Below are positions 11,434-23,152 of a stretch of 64,000 nt of DNA, piece by piece. The notes under the pieces were generated by a model, which ran no database searches, was not told where the DNA came from, and worked only from the letters and a program-made list of their open reading frames with translations. The translations under genes and the position numbers were made by a program. Each line of letters starts with the position of its first letter. Position 1 is the first letter of the stretch. The stretch comes from Aquanectria penicillioides (lineage: Eukaryota > Ascomycota > Sordariomycetes > Hypocreales > Nectriaceae), in assembly GCA_003415625.1 (NCBI GenBank), contig PYIU01000008.1:1860001-1924000 (forward strand). Reading direction: 5' to 3'.

Positions 11434-12203
11434 ATGGATCGAATCGAGGTTAGCTGGGCGGCTCGGAGCAATTGCATGGTTCAGCACATGGGATTTGATT
11501 ACTAACTGCCAAGGCATGGATCATGTAGGTAGTCAAGCGGGAAACAAGTACGGAACTGCCCCGAACGGGAAGGAAATCAAAGGAAGCGGCTGCAGTCCTT
11601 TATCGCCGTCGTCATCCTCAGTTGCCAGCCCGGTCTAACTGCCTCCCCTACCTTAGGTACCTATCCGAGGTAAGTAGGTACCCAGGCAGGTTATCGTAAA
11701 GCTAAACCCTATAGAATAGGTAAGCATCCATATTGGAGCTTTCTCCAATAGTTAGTTGACGGTGGCTATCTCGACTCTCGACTCTCGACTCTTGCCTCTT
11801 CAACCTGCGGCGCGGTGGGTGGACGACAGTTTCATTAGACTTTTTGCGCTTGGATCTCCTACCTGCCTGCCAACCAACCAACCTCTGTCACAATCTATGG
11901 AGACAGTCTTCGATTTCAATTAATCATTTCTTATCCGCCGTCGTCTGTGTGGTGTCTCTGTCTGCTGCACTGCGAGGAGAGGAGCCCCATAATATAATCC
12001 TTCACGCATTACTCCGTTCTGTAGGTGCCACTTGTTAGACGTCCAACACGTCGCTACCCAGACAGCCACTTTTTCTCTCTCTGCCTCATATCATATCATG
12101 TCCAGCTTGCCTCGTCTAAGATCCCTACCCAGACAGTAACCTAGTAATCTATTCTTCCTCGTCCGTTTTCACTCATCCTGTGCAATTTGAACCCCTTGGC
12201 CAG

Positions 12204-12294
12204 TTTTCTCTCTCTCCCTCTGTCTGTTCTCTTCCCCTCTCTCATCTCTCCTCTCTCCTCTCTCCTCTCTCGGCCCACCCCCCTCCCAGTCTCT

Positions 12295-12327
<33 letters not shown>

Positions 12328-12329
12328 CC
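12204..12329. repeat. C/T-rich tract with (CT)n core
   Basis: This is an almost pure pyrimidine stretch of about 125 bp. It contains cctctct repeats near 12,246-12,272 and a (CT)n run near 12,302-12,327. Such tracts are common in fungal promoters and 5' leaders, but no start codon with a recognisable product follows. Confidence 0.8.
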
Positions 12330-15300
12330 TGTGTGTACATATGCACCATCTTGCGCCTCATCCACAACCGCATTACTTCGGGGGAATGAATACACACCCG
12401 ATCCTTCACCCTGCAGAGAAGCACGTCCCAGGTCCCAGGCGGCTCTGCTTTCCCCAAGTTTTTGCCACTGACTCTCGTATTCCCACTCAATTCCCTAATT
12501 CCCACTATTGGCTCAAGCGCCTAATTATTGCTTGTGCCTTTTCCCTTTTCAATGAACCTTTGCTGTGCCTCCACGCTGCAGCTCGACAATCCCAGAGCGG
12601 CTCCGCGGCCACGTTTTTTTTTTTTTTTCAATCCTCTTCACATTCCTTGTCTCCTGTTCTTGCCCCTTCTGCGTTGCTTGCACCTTGCATGGACGAGCAT
12701 GTCATTGGGGACGGACCGGGCGTTTGGGTTTAGGATCGCGATCCTCTCCCAGAATCAATCAACAGTCGTAAGAAAATGGCTATACCCGGATTTTAACCGT
12801 TGTCCCCTGTCTTAATTGTGTCATTGATTATCATTATTGCTTGTCCTTCTCTTAATTCCTTTTCATTTCTCTCCAGAGTTGTTCCTTGTTCCCCACGTTG
12901 GCGTCAGGATCATCGGGTTTAAGTGGGCGTCACTAATGGGGCCTCGCTACCAACAACAACTCTCATCGCCGATGACGACGACGACAGCCAGTAAGAAGGG
13001 GGAAGAAACCATGACAAAACCAAGAAAGTGACGTCGACGTGCTTTCTCTCCGAAAGAGAACTACAGTCCAAAAGCACAAAAAGCAGAGAGGAAAGGAAAC
13101 ACGAGTGTGCCACACCAAGCCCACAATAAAACCGTTTCCTGCGTCCCATCCCGCTCCCTCCCCCTGACGTGACACCCACACCCTCATGGACATCCTCCCA
13201 ACTTGCCTCCAACGGGCAACGGTGGACTTTCCGGCTTGGCTAGGATAGAAGAAGCAAAAACTGGGGACTCTTCAAGACGAAATCCCAACAGGGTAAAAAA
13301 AAAAAAAAAAAAAACTCCCGAAAAAAACCACCATGACAGACACACAGACACCAAGATACAAGGCAGGGAGAGGGAACCAAGGATATGCCAGTCCACTTTT
13401 TCCCCTTCATCCCGAGCCCGAGGGCCCTGGCTTTCCCCCCCCCCCAAAAGAGGACCCCCAGGGGTCAGATGGAGGAGACTAGAAACATGGATGCATGGAG
13501 ATGGAGGGATGATGTGTCTCGTCTTGCTCTGTGTGGTTGGGTCTCAAGCCGGGACGCACAACCCAGCAAAAAGGCCCAGGAGGGCCCGGTATCGCCAGCC
13601 ACGCCCCCGCTCCCTCGGTTGGCAAATCTAGGATCAGACCACCCATTCCCAAATGCCACTGACCCAAAAGAACTGAGGCCTTGACGGCCCGGCGTCGGGA
13701 AACAGTGCCATCTTGCGTCTCCGGCATGTCATCAGCCCCCAAAATCAGAGAGCCGGCCTGCCGGTTGACAGGTCTACCGGTACATGACAAAAGAAAGCAG
13801 AAAATGGTAGCAACAGCTGCCCCCTCCCCTCCCAAATCTACAGTCTTTCCAAAATAGTATCGTCATCAAAGGCTATCTAGTTTTACCTTTGCTTGCTCCC
13901 TCCTCGGAAAACTAGTTTCCTTTTGCCTCCCATTCTTCCTCTCAACATGAACCTCTAAGCAAGCTCCCAAGTGGTGTCATCTGGCGTCATTGGGGTAGAG
14001 GCCTTTCAACCGCCCCCTTTCCCCGACTGTGCTGAGTTGAATCCCGGCCCTCATTCGTCTCTCCTCAGCCAGGTGGCCCGCTCGTCCCCCAGCCGTACCA
14101 ACCGTACCAACCGCACGGAGCCAGGCGTACCCAGAAAGCTGAACAACTGGACTGGGGACCGAACCTTGGCAAAGGCCCTGAGAGTGCGTGAGAGAGGCAG
14201 ATAACGGCTCTACCGCATTCTAGTTTCCCAACGCCCCCCTCCCTCTCACTCACCCCCCTCCCCTCCCCTCACCCTTAACCCTTCGCTATCCTCTTCGTCT
14301 CTCCACCGCGCCCGCCGGTGCACGGGTTCGGGAAGCCAACGACCAGAAGATCGAGATTCTGACTGCTCAGAAATCCCAGGATGATATCGCGTGAGACGAG
14401 GGGAGGGGTCCGAGAGGGCCATGCCAGGGAAATTTATAGGCACTCTCTATGCGCGGGCCCGCGCTTGACATGTGAGCCGTAAGGCTTCCGGGCGGATGCA
14501 TCCAATAGTCTGGATGGACAAGGCCCTCAGGATGCCGATCAATCCTCAAAGGAGCTCGGATACCCAAGGTTTTTCCACCCTCGCCTACATAACCCAGGCA
14601 GGACGGGGACAGGTTCCCAAAATGCCCCTTTGGTCCTGGGCGGCTTGGGTCTTTGGCGGTAAGGGCGGGGTCCTTGCCGCCCCAACGCCAATCCATACTT
14701 TTGACTTCCTTGCAAAATGCAATTGGACAGAGGGCCCGTCCTGGCGAGGCGTCAGCTTGAATCCACTCGTGGCTTTCCCCGTTATCCAACTGCTGGGTAT
14801 TATCATTTTTTGTAGCAACCGTAATGGCCGCGGCCACAGCCTCTTTGATTGCTCATTGGAAGCTTTTGCTTCACGTGGGAGGAGCAAGAGAGGGTCAGGG
14901 TCGATCTCGCTTGACCCTTCCAACAGTATCCGTTCCCAGTCCAGACTTTAAACGCCCCAGCCCTGGTATTTTGTCGGAACTGTAAAGAATTCCACGACAT
15001 TCGGTTCCAAGGGGCGAGGCAAGCAAGGGCCACGAGAGGATTGTTGTCATTAAGGGGGCTCAAGCCACTTTGCTTAGGCTCTCTTGGGTTTACCACTGGG
15101 TATAATCCATGACCAGTCACTCGACCTCGGCCTCGGAAGAGAAGATAACGGAAGAGAGGAGAAACTAAACGAAGGAAAGAAGGGAGAGAGAAAGGAAGAA
15201 CCAGGCCGGAACCCGCAGAGAGGTAGCCCATTCAATTCTGGGCAGACGAGGACAATAGCGTCGGGCTAGAGACGGAGAGAAGAGGGAAGGAGACAGAGAG

Positions 15301-16245
15301 ATACTGACAAGAGAGAAAGCGGGTGAGTTCCAGGTGTGCCGACGCCCAGAAAAAAAAGTCGCCCTACCCAGCATGCAGCCTTAACATTGACAACATCAAC
15401 TAACGGCAGGTCAACAGACGGCACATTAATCTCCAGGTCAAAGGGGGGCAGTATCCAGGAAGACGGTAAACCCATTCGCTCATCCAGGGGGGGAAAGACA
15501 TCCGATTGTGTCGCTTGACTCTGTCTCGTGGTGCCGAGAAATCTCTTCAGTGGGGTGACTCGAGGTCCAGTAGCACGAGACATCGGCATAGCCCACCCCC
15601 TGAAGGGCATTGGGCCTAGAAAGGATCACCAGCGATCGCTGGGTCGATGCGGCTCTGTGCGGGTGGCGTTGGAACTATCCAGTATACTCCGGTGACGTCG
15701 AGTCGACGGCATCGCGCCGTATAAGTGGCCAATACCCCGGATTTGGGGGCGCGAGGTTGAAGGAGGGTGCCGGCGTGGGTTCAAGCCGAGCGAGTCTGGT
15801 CGTCTAAAATCGACGACGGGATCCCAAAGTTCAAAACTCAAGCTCAGGCTGGCGAAGCAAAGCCAGTAAGCCACCAACTACCTCCATTTGAGAGCTGTCA
15901 CTCCAGGACGGGGCGCCTCTCCGTCAAGGGACGCAGGCAGAAGTCTCGCGATCTGCGGGTTACCAGCCGTGTCTCGCCTCCTGGGGCTCCTAGCTGACTT
16001 CAAGGGGGAATACAAGAAGAAACTTGGCCCTCATATTCTTCAGAGTCAAGGTCCAGGTCAAGGTCAAGGCCAACAACACCAAACACGTCGACACTCGAGC
16101 ACGAATCGAAAGGCCACAAAGAAACACACGCACACGAGACGAAAAGGGACTTCGAGCCACGCAAGCTGTCCACGATCTAGACCGCAGCCCCACGATCGAG
16201 CCAGCATCGTTGTAACTCGCCAGACTCCCTTGGTTGGACCTTACC

Positions 16246-18696
16246 ATGGCGGGTGAGCACGACGGAGATGCGTTGTTCTATGACTTCCTCATAGACGAAC
16301 CCGAGGTACGTAGGACGCCGGCATCCGATCCGGGAGATTTCCTTTTGTGTTGTACGATGGCCACGAGGGGATTGGAAGCGCCTCAAAAGCTTGTTAGGAG
16401 GGGCACCGTGGGTGGTGGAACGTTGAGCACATGGCAGCTGGCTAAGCGGTTGGCTATCTTGAAGCTGTGAGTGGTTGGCAGGCAGTTGAGACATGGCGTT
16501 TTGCGAGGGACATCAGCCCAGTGGCTGAAATCTCGAATCCCGGGACTTGAGAATGGTCTTTTCGCGAGTCATGGCGTGTAAAGCTGCTGTCATCGATGGC
16601 CTTGTGTTGGACGTGGGTGACGGAAGTGGAAGACGGAGGCGGCCGCTAGGAGCGGATAGCAAGCCAACTATACGCCCCTAGTCTGGTCCATGGGAGGGTC
16701 TGAACTATTACCACAGCCGGGGATGAGAGGTGTGAAAGTAGGAGTGTGAGTATGAGGGCGAGGGTGAGATGACTGTGAGTGGTGGTAATGATGACGAAAC
16801 ACGGGGATAACAACGTCCTGCTGAAAGACCACGACGAGTGTCGGGAGCAATTGGCGCCAGAGAAAGTCAAGAAGCGAAATAGGCGAGGTGCGACGCAGGT
16901 TAAGCGAGGCTAGGAGAAGAAGGGGATGAAGCAATTGATTGGAAGAGCCGAGAAGAGGACGGGATCGATGAGAAGGAGAGAGATCGGGAAAAAGAGGCAG
17001 AGGCAGAGGCAGAGGCAGAGGCAGAGGCAGAGGCGGAGGCGGCGACGGAGATGGAGACGGCGAGGCATGGAAGGGGAGTGGGCAAGAGGCGAGCGAGGGA
17101 GTGGCAGAGGCAAAGTGCCGAAAACTGAGACTGAGACTGAGGCTGCAACTGGAGAAACTGGAGAGACTGAGCTCGAGAAACAAAGCGAAAAAGGAAAGAA
17201 AGAAACACGATCTGACGTTGCACGAGCAGATGCCCATACCCATGCCGACGCCAAAGCCGCGAACCATCGGCACAGAACCACAATCGTCGCGCGATCACCT
17301 CGACGCTGCAGCAGCTCCTGCCAATATCGCCACCGAGCGGCCCCATCTCGCGCTTTCGCAACAGCCCATTTCTGTCCCGAATCGAACCAGTTCCCAGCCA
17401 CAGCGGCACCTCCCGACTTCTATCGACCCGCGCCACTCGGGCCACGTGAGCCACTCGTCCCTTCCTACGACCACCCTATTGCCTGTGGCTGTGGCTTCCC
17501 CCAGTGTCACTGCGCCCCTGCCCGCCCTTCCAATGGCCCCACTCTCCCATTCACCAGTTTCATCACGTGCCCAGTCACGTCCCCTCCCTCCATCCCACCA
17601 TCCCGTTGCGACACTCGACTTACACGCACATCACCCTCATAGCCCCGCGCCCGCCAGAGGCGCGGGCTTCCAAGCTCGCATCCCACCAGTTTCTACTGCG
17701 CCGGGTGCTTCAATGCCCATGGATTGGAGTATGTACGGTGTCGCCCACCCCTCAATGTCCCTCCACCCGTCGCAGTTCGAGTTCGAGCTGCCTGGTGCCG
17801 CCATGATGCCTTCCATATCCCATCATGGCCACATCTCGCCAACCATTTCCGATCCCGCGCTTGGATATGGTGCTGGAGTGGTTTCCCCCTCAAGCATTCA
17901 TTCTTCGCAGGGCCACTACGGCTTCAGCAGTTCCTGGGATGAACATCTGGGCCACGAAGGTACCACCCCGACGGTATCAACTCCGGCGGGACAGATATCA
18001 GTTAACCCGTGGACGGACCCGGAGGAGCTTCAGCAAGAACTCGAGCGTGCACATGGGTCCCGGCCAAAGAAGGCTCCTCAACTCAGAAGAACCAAAAAGG
18101 AAACGCGCAGGTCCAGCGATAGCCGCCCCGGTAACTCTCCCGATGCTGCAAGCCCCAGCTCTGTGTCTCAGAACAGCCGAGCCAGCGCTGGCTCTAAAGC
18201 TACCTCTGCGGCATCCTCGTCTATAGCCTCGTCTTCCGTCGCTTCCTCGTCTACGACGTCGAGTCGCCCCAGCAAGCTCCGAAGCGCTTCCCGCACCTCT
18301 AAGAACAGTCATACGAAACCTACAGACACACCAGAGGAGCGCAGGACTCGTGCTTCGCATAATCTCGTCGAAAAGCAATACCGCAACCGTCTCAACGCCC
18401 AATTCGAGTCTCTCCTCAACGTGTTGCCTGAACAGATCCGATCCGGCGGCGATGGCGACGACTCGGATGCCGCCGAATGGGGCGACCGAAGAGTCAGCAA
18501 AGGCGAAGTTCTAGAGATGGCGCGCAAACATATCAAATCGCTTGAACATGAACGGGATATGCTAGAGCGCGAAAACAGTGAGCTGCAAGGCAGCCTAGCC
18601 CAACTCAAAAACTCGGTCGGGGACAGTTCAGGACAAGACACACCACTCGATTTTCACATTAGCATGGACGATGAAAAGGACGACGACTTGTCTTGA
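16246..18696 (+). CDS. bHLH transcription factor with SREBP-type tyrosine
   Basis: This is a predicted nuclear DNA-binding regulator. The best model has two exons, 16246-16305 (20 aa) and 17230-18696, giving 508 aa. Exon 1 ends in phase 0 at GTACGT. A CTGAC branch point and GAGCAG acceptor precede exon 2, which begins in frame at MPIPMPTPKP. The intron would be 924 nt, long for this genome. An alternative is a single exon starting at 17230. The bHLH domain spans about 392-480. Its basic region, SHNLVEKQYRNRLN, has His397, Glu401 and Arg405, the E-box contact pattern. It also has Tyr404, the residue that marks the SREBP class. A long acidic loop (GDGDDSDAAEWGD) separates the helices, and helix 2 continues into a leucine-rich coil (ERDMLERENSELQGSLAQLKN). 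The rest is Ser/Pro/His-rich. No membrane segment follows, so it is not a classical membrane-held SREBP. Confidence 0.8.
16994..17037. repeat. (GAGGCA)n hexanucleotide repeat in the bHLH first intron
   Basis: About seven copies of a 6-bp purine-rich unit lie inside the predicted 924-nt intron of the bHLH gene, ending in GGCGGAGGCGG. The reading frame here would give an Arg-Gly run with an in-frame stop just upstream (16969-16971), which argues against it being coding. Confidence 0.75.
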
Positions 18697-20521
18697 GTGG
18701 CCGTGAACACGAAACGAAGTGCGAAAACCAACCAAAAAAAAAAACCGTGAAACTCATGAAACGAACCAACAAAACACACGAAAATAACCAAATAAAGCTA
18801 ACCAAAAAAGAAGTTGGGGACGGAAGTTGCGGCAACTACCCCCCATCTAAATCTATCGCTTGGGTGCATTTCGATGCTTCCAACATCCTAAATCTTTTAC
18901 ATACTCTCATCACTCATTTACTCAAAACGTTCAACTTCCGTTTTCTTTTTCTTACTCTCATTTTTGCTCTCCCTATTTTCAGACAAAGAGGGCCCAGGAT
19001 TCAATACACAAGGAAGAGATTTCGTTACAGTTTGCAACATTTGGGAGGTTCTTTTGCTTCTGGCTCTTCTTCTTCTTCTTCTTCTTCTTCTCTGTTTTGA
19101 ACGAACACGTGGAGTTTAACCAAGATTGGATAGAGATTCCATGTCATTCAAGGGTCTCGTTGCTCTGAAAATAGCAGGGAGAGCACGGGGGGGGGGGGGT
19201 TATGGGAATGGACGGATGGGAAGGACTGGCGGGAGGTGTCGGTTGGAGGGTGGACTTTTGTTTCAAAAATTGCATCCTTGCTTTCCCTTATTTTCATTCT
19301 TGCTTTGGACTTTTATTTGAATTGTGTGATTGTTTTTATTTCTTGATGCGAGTGTTCATGTTTCTTCTTCATCGCCAAATGAAAGTGTAGATCAAGAGTC
19401 ATGTGGAGAGTTTATGTTTGTTTGCCCTCAATCATGATTTTTTTGCTTGATATGAGAAACTGAATAAGACGAGGATGGGAAGAGTCGAGATAGGCAGACA
19501 ACCCGAGTTCAAAACTAGTTTCGTTGCCTGTCAACGTCTCAAAATCTATCACGGAAATGAGAAGCGACTCAGGTACTTTCCCCTGCGTTGCCAGCACGTA
19601 GCAAATGACTACAAAGCTCAAAACAACTCACTACAGCTTGGATGGTCAACGTAGGCAATGGGTTCCCTATCCTAATATCCCTCACGAGAAATAATAATGA
19701 AAGAGGGAAAACAAACACACTAAACGGCACGGGACCATGATTGTTTGGTAGGTTTCTTTGTTTATTTTGTGTTGTAGTCTTGTTTCAAGTCCCAGCATTC
19801 TCTGCCTTGAAGCTAATCACCATCAGTGGCGTTTTTACAGGTAGCTTTGCTGCTGGTTTCTCTAGAAGTTCATAATCCATCACTCATCATGTATATCCCA
19901 CTTAACCAACCCATCCCATCCATTCATCCCACCTTGGGCTTGGTTGTCCGACAGTTCTGCTTGGCCGCCATCTCTGGCGACAGTCCCCCTCTACCCACCC
20001 TCCTAAGGGCATTTGGAAAATGAAACAAAAAAAAAAGAGAAGGAAAAAAAAGCAAACACAGATGACCCGGTGAACGACTGTTTATCTTTTGAATCCCTCC
20101 TAGAAATGCCCCAGCTGCCATTTGCAGCACCGAAAATACGCCTCTAGTAAACACGAGTGTCGAGAAAAGAAGATGCTCAAATCAAACAAAGAGAATAAGT
20201 GACCAATGATATGAAGCCTTCTGGCATTGGTCGAAGCAGTGAATGCGCGCACAACTCCATCCATGGGGGGGGATCTTCTCTTGCAGAGAGGTGTTGGTGT
20301 ACAATGTGGTACAATCCAGGGGCATTGAGACCTGGTTGAGGCGTTCGCGACCCATGATACATAGTTGTTCAAAACAGTCAGGGGAACCCCAGCAAGATGA
20401 TGCATCAAAAATGCTGCAGCTAGGATTTGTGGTGAGCCTGCGGCACAGAGGCGCGGCAAAAAAAAAACCCGCGAAACGCAAATATGGCATGATTGCAGAG
20501 CCAGAACCAACCGCAGAGCAC
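18697..20521. other. intergenic between convergent bHLH and CRIB genes
   Basis: The flanking genes converge, so this 1.8 kb holds both 3' untranslated regions. It is AT-richer than the coding DNA. It carries A-rich runs (18,733 and 20,028), a (TTC)n tract at 19,064-19,092 and a run of G near 19,189. No gene is seen. Confidence 0.6.
19064..19092. repeat. (TTC)n microsatellite
   Basis: This is a run of about nine ttc/cttcttc units in the bHLH 3' flank. Confidence 0.8.
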
Positions 20522-23152
20522 TTAAATCCGGTCGCCAGTGGTCTTCACGTACGTCCGAGGGAAGAGAGCGTACTGGCCAACGGGGGGGACCTGAGCGCTC
20601 ATGCTCGTCGTTCGGGCCCGAGGGCGTCGAGGCTTCATTGGCTCCGGAGACTTCATGGATGACACCTCTTCGCGGATAACAATAGACTCGCTGGCATGGC
20701 TCTTGTGGAGGGATCGTATGCCGACAGGTGCCGGCGGGAATGGCGCGAGTTCAGGAACCGCATCCTTATCCTGGGATGCAGGAGGTGTCGAGTCCTCCTC
20801 ATCAGTGTCCTCTTGTGGATCAATAAGGTGGGTAGCAGGCACCCGGTCGCCAGTCGCTTCTGACCAGGACCCTGCCATCTTATTCAGTGAGGTGCTGCTG
20901 GTGAGCCGGGTCAGGGTGGTCCAAGTTGAGTTTGCCGAGACGTGACGCTCGCCGGTGGAGTCGGAGACAGTGGTCGAGTTAGTGGCTGTGGTGGAGACGC
21001 TGGCCCGCTGCTGCGAGGCAAACGACGACGCATTATTCGCTACTCCAAGGTTTTCTTCGTAAAAGGCACTCGATTTGAAGAATTTGTTGCGGAGCTCATC
21101 CTCGTTGGGATAATCATCTTGCCTCTCGGCTTCGGAGAGAAGCATCTGGTGGTGGTAGTCGCCTGGGATGAGCAAGGATGGGGAAAGAGTGAAGCCATGG
21201 GACTCTTTGAAGCTCGAGGCTCGAGAATCACAACGAATATGCTTCAGGTTTGCAGGTCGACCTGGCCTGTCCACTCGAGGGAGAGAGAAGTTGTTCTTCA
21301 TTCCCGTTGCTGAGATTGGGGTGACGGCCTCATGGCCGACGGGAGGGGACGCTTGACTGGCTGGGCTTAGAGCCGGCACATCAAAACGGGATGCGGAAAG
21401 CATACCAGGTGATGACTGAGCAGTGCTAGCGGTCGGAGCCTCACTCAACTCATCATCCACTAGAGCGACCTGAACTGGGGGAGCCACCTTTTCCCTCCCA
21501 GAATCCAACGATGGACGTTCCCACTCGTACTCGAAGTTGGCATCAGCCTCGTGCTCGTAACAATAGTCGATATCGTCCTCCCAACTCTCCCTGATGGGCG
21601 ACACTTGAGGCCCATACCCATCGAGTTGTCCACTACGACTTGCGCGATGGGAGGTGTTCGATTCCAAAGGTCCCAAGGTATCTGAAGCTCCGCTCATTCG
21701 ATGGGACTGTGAGATTGAGCGAAGAGCCGGCACAGACTGGCTTGCGCGAAGTGAGGAAGAGTTGCTGGCAAGGCTTACTCTTGAGCGGTGAGTGAAAGTA
21801 AAGTGTTCCTCCTCCTCCGGCACATCTGGCAACGGCGACTCATAGGTGGTGGTGGTAATAGGGGCAGCTAACGGCCAAGCAGCATCATCAGGGGTAGTCA
21901 ACGCATGAGAGAATCGCGTCTCATCTATGGCAGTGAAGTCCGATTCCGGGACGGTTTCCTGGGACATCGCCAAGGGCTGGTCCTGGGTCTCGTCGGGGCT
22001 GAAAGGTCGGGGCCTGCAGAAGCCGCCGCTCGTCTGCGGTCGTTCCAGCTCACTCGTGGGACTGCCATTTCGATGAAGCGACTGGCGGCTCGAGACACGC
22101 GGTGGAGGAACGGGGGGGAGAGTGGGAGAGGTATTTTGCTCAATAGGAGATCTCGGGGGCCGGACAGGTCGCGTTGGGCTGGTCCGAAGCTGTTCCTGGG
22201 ATCGAGCATGCTTCATCAAGCGGCGACCTCCGGGAGTGGATACAGATTGGCGGGGTCCTGGTGGAGGTTGGTGCATAGAAGTCTCTTGACCGCTGAGATG
22301 TTCGGATGAGAAATTAGGGAAGTGGATTTCCTGTGCATCCGGTCCTTTTAGAACTCCTGGCGCACTGGTCGGGGCTGGGATTCGCAGCGTTGAGAGTTCT
22401 TCCATCAGTTCTCTTCGATTTCCCCGTTGTAGATTCGCGATTTGATCGCGAGGAGTATGGGTCACATGTTGAAAATTAAATGGACCCGAAATTTGAAGCT
22501 TTCTCTGGATCGCAGTCTCATCGCGGGAAGTCTTGCGTCGCGCGAAAATGGTTGGCATGAAGGAGTCTTTGATGTTGGCCAGTGAAGTCTCACTAGGAGT
22601 TTCAGTCGAGTACAGTGAGCTTCCTGATGAGCTGTGGGTGCTGCTCTCGCGCTTGGATCTTCCAGACTTGCTCGACTTGGCACGACGGTGGAAAATGTTC
22701 TTGCCTAGAACCTGAACACTCTCCGGCCTGTCTCTTGAGGGGCTACCGCTTGCAGCCGAGCGATTCGAGGACCGACGAGAGAGCGCCACGCTTTCCATTG
22801 CCTGTTCCCAACCAGGTCTTTCGGTGACCAGAAGAGAGGACGCGCTTGAGGAAGCAGCGCGATGACCGTGGCCCCGGTTTAGGTGAGTGGCTCGCTTCAT
22901 CTGGTTGTTCAATTGGCGGATTCTTTCTGGGGACGGAGGGCCGTCAATGGCGGGTTCCAAGAGGTCGGTTATGTTGCGAGGAGACTGCTGCGGAGGTGAG
23001 AGATCACCGGTGAGGCTTCTATTATTCATGTCGGTGGGTAAATCGCCAGTCATGGTCGGTGAGGTAGGTTTAACGAGAGAATTCGGCTTCATATTGCGTT
23101 CGGGGCGGCCAGAGTGGTACTCTGAGTAGTAAGGCATGGTTGAAGCCCACAT
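20522..23152 (-). CDS. CRIB-motif protein, putative Cdc42/Rac effector
   Basis: This is a single open frame of 876 aa, rich in Ser, Pro and Arg and largely disordered. At 221-233 it reads ISGPFNFQHVTHT, which fits the CRIB pattern (I-S-x-P, F, H, H) used to bind GTP-loaded Cdc42 or Rac. A short helical stretch follows (RDQIANLQRGNRRELMEELSTLRI), the position where kinase-type effectors have an autoinhibitory extension. There is no kinase domain, unlike PAK proteins, so it is closer in layout to Gic-type scaffolds. Polybasic and Ser-rich stretches (about 150-180) and many SP/TP sites suggest phosphorylation. The start is M1 or M6 (MPYYSEYHSG). I infer a role in polarity; only the CRIB motif supports it. 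Confidence 0.75.
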   Translation of the reverse strand: MWASTMPYYSEYHSGRPERNMKPNSLVKPTSPTMTGDLPTDMNNRSLTGDLSPPQQSPRNITDLLEPAIDGPPSPERIRQLNNQMKRATHLNRGHGHRAASSSASSLLVTERPGWEQAMESVALSRRSSNRSAASGSPSRDRPESVQVLGKNIFHRRAKSSKSGRSKRESSTHSSSGSSLYSTETPSETSLANIKDSFMPTIFARRKTSRDETAIQRKLQISGPFNFQHVTHTPRDQIANLQRGNRRELMEELSTLRIPAPTSAPGVLKGPDAQEIHFPNFSSEHLSGQETSMHQPPPGPRQSVSTPGGRRLMKHARSQEQLRTSPTRPVRPPRSPIEQNTSPTLPPVPPPRVSSRQSLHRNGSPTSELERPQTSGGFCRPRPFSPDETQDQPLAMSQETVPESDFTAIDETRFSHALTTPDDAAWPLAAPITTTTYESPLPDVPEEEEHFTFTHRSRVSLASNSSSLRASQSVPALRSISQSHRMSGASDTLGPLESNTSHRASRSGQLDGYGPQVSPIRESWEDDIDYCYEHEADANFEYEWERPSLDSGREKVAPPVQVALVDDELSEAPTASTAQSSPGMLSASRFDVPALSPASQASPPVGHEAVTPISATGMKNNFSLPRVDRPGRPANLKHIRCDSRASSFKESHGFTLSPSLLIPGDYHHQMLLSEAERQDDYPNEDELRNKFFKSSAFYEENLGVANNASSFASQQRASVSTTATNSTTVSDSTGERHVSANSTWTTLTRLTSSTSLNKMAGSWSEATGDRVPATHLIDPQEDTDEEDSTPPASQDKDAVPELAPFPPAPVGIRSLHKSHASESIVIREEVSSMKSPEPMKPRRPRARTTSMSAQVPPVGQYALFPRTYVKTTGDRI

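Larger units (their letters stand above)
9689..16245. other. long gene-free region upstream of the bHLH gene
   Basis: These 6.5 kb follow pob3 and precede the bHLH start. I found no open frame with a recognisable domain and no convincing exon chain. The stretch has many homopolymer and short tandem tracts: A/T runs near 10,030 and 10,115, GTGATGR repeats at 11,392, a long C/T tract at 12,204, an 18-A run near 13,296 and CCGTACCAA repeats near 14,095. A cluster of TAGGTACC words lies at 11,640-11,700. It may be an extended regulatory region or long 5' leader of the transcription-factor gene, or may hold non-coding RNA. Confidence 0.5.

Noticed and set aside
14260..14285. Telomere-like CCCTTAACCCTT word
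   Set aside because: It occurs once in a C-rich intergenic stretch with no tandem array.
16969..17229. Extension of the bHLH frame upstream of 17,230 through the GAGGCA repeat
   Set aside because: It would add an Arg-Gly repeat with no ATG after the stop at 16,969-16,971. A good branch point and acceptor lie directly before 17,230.
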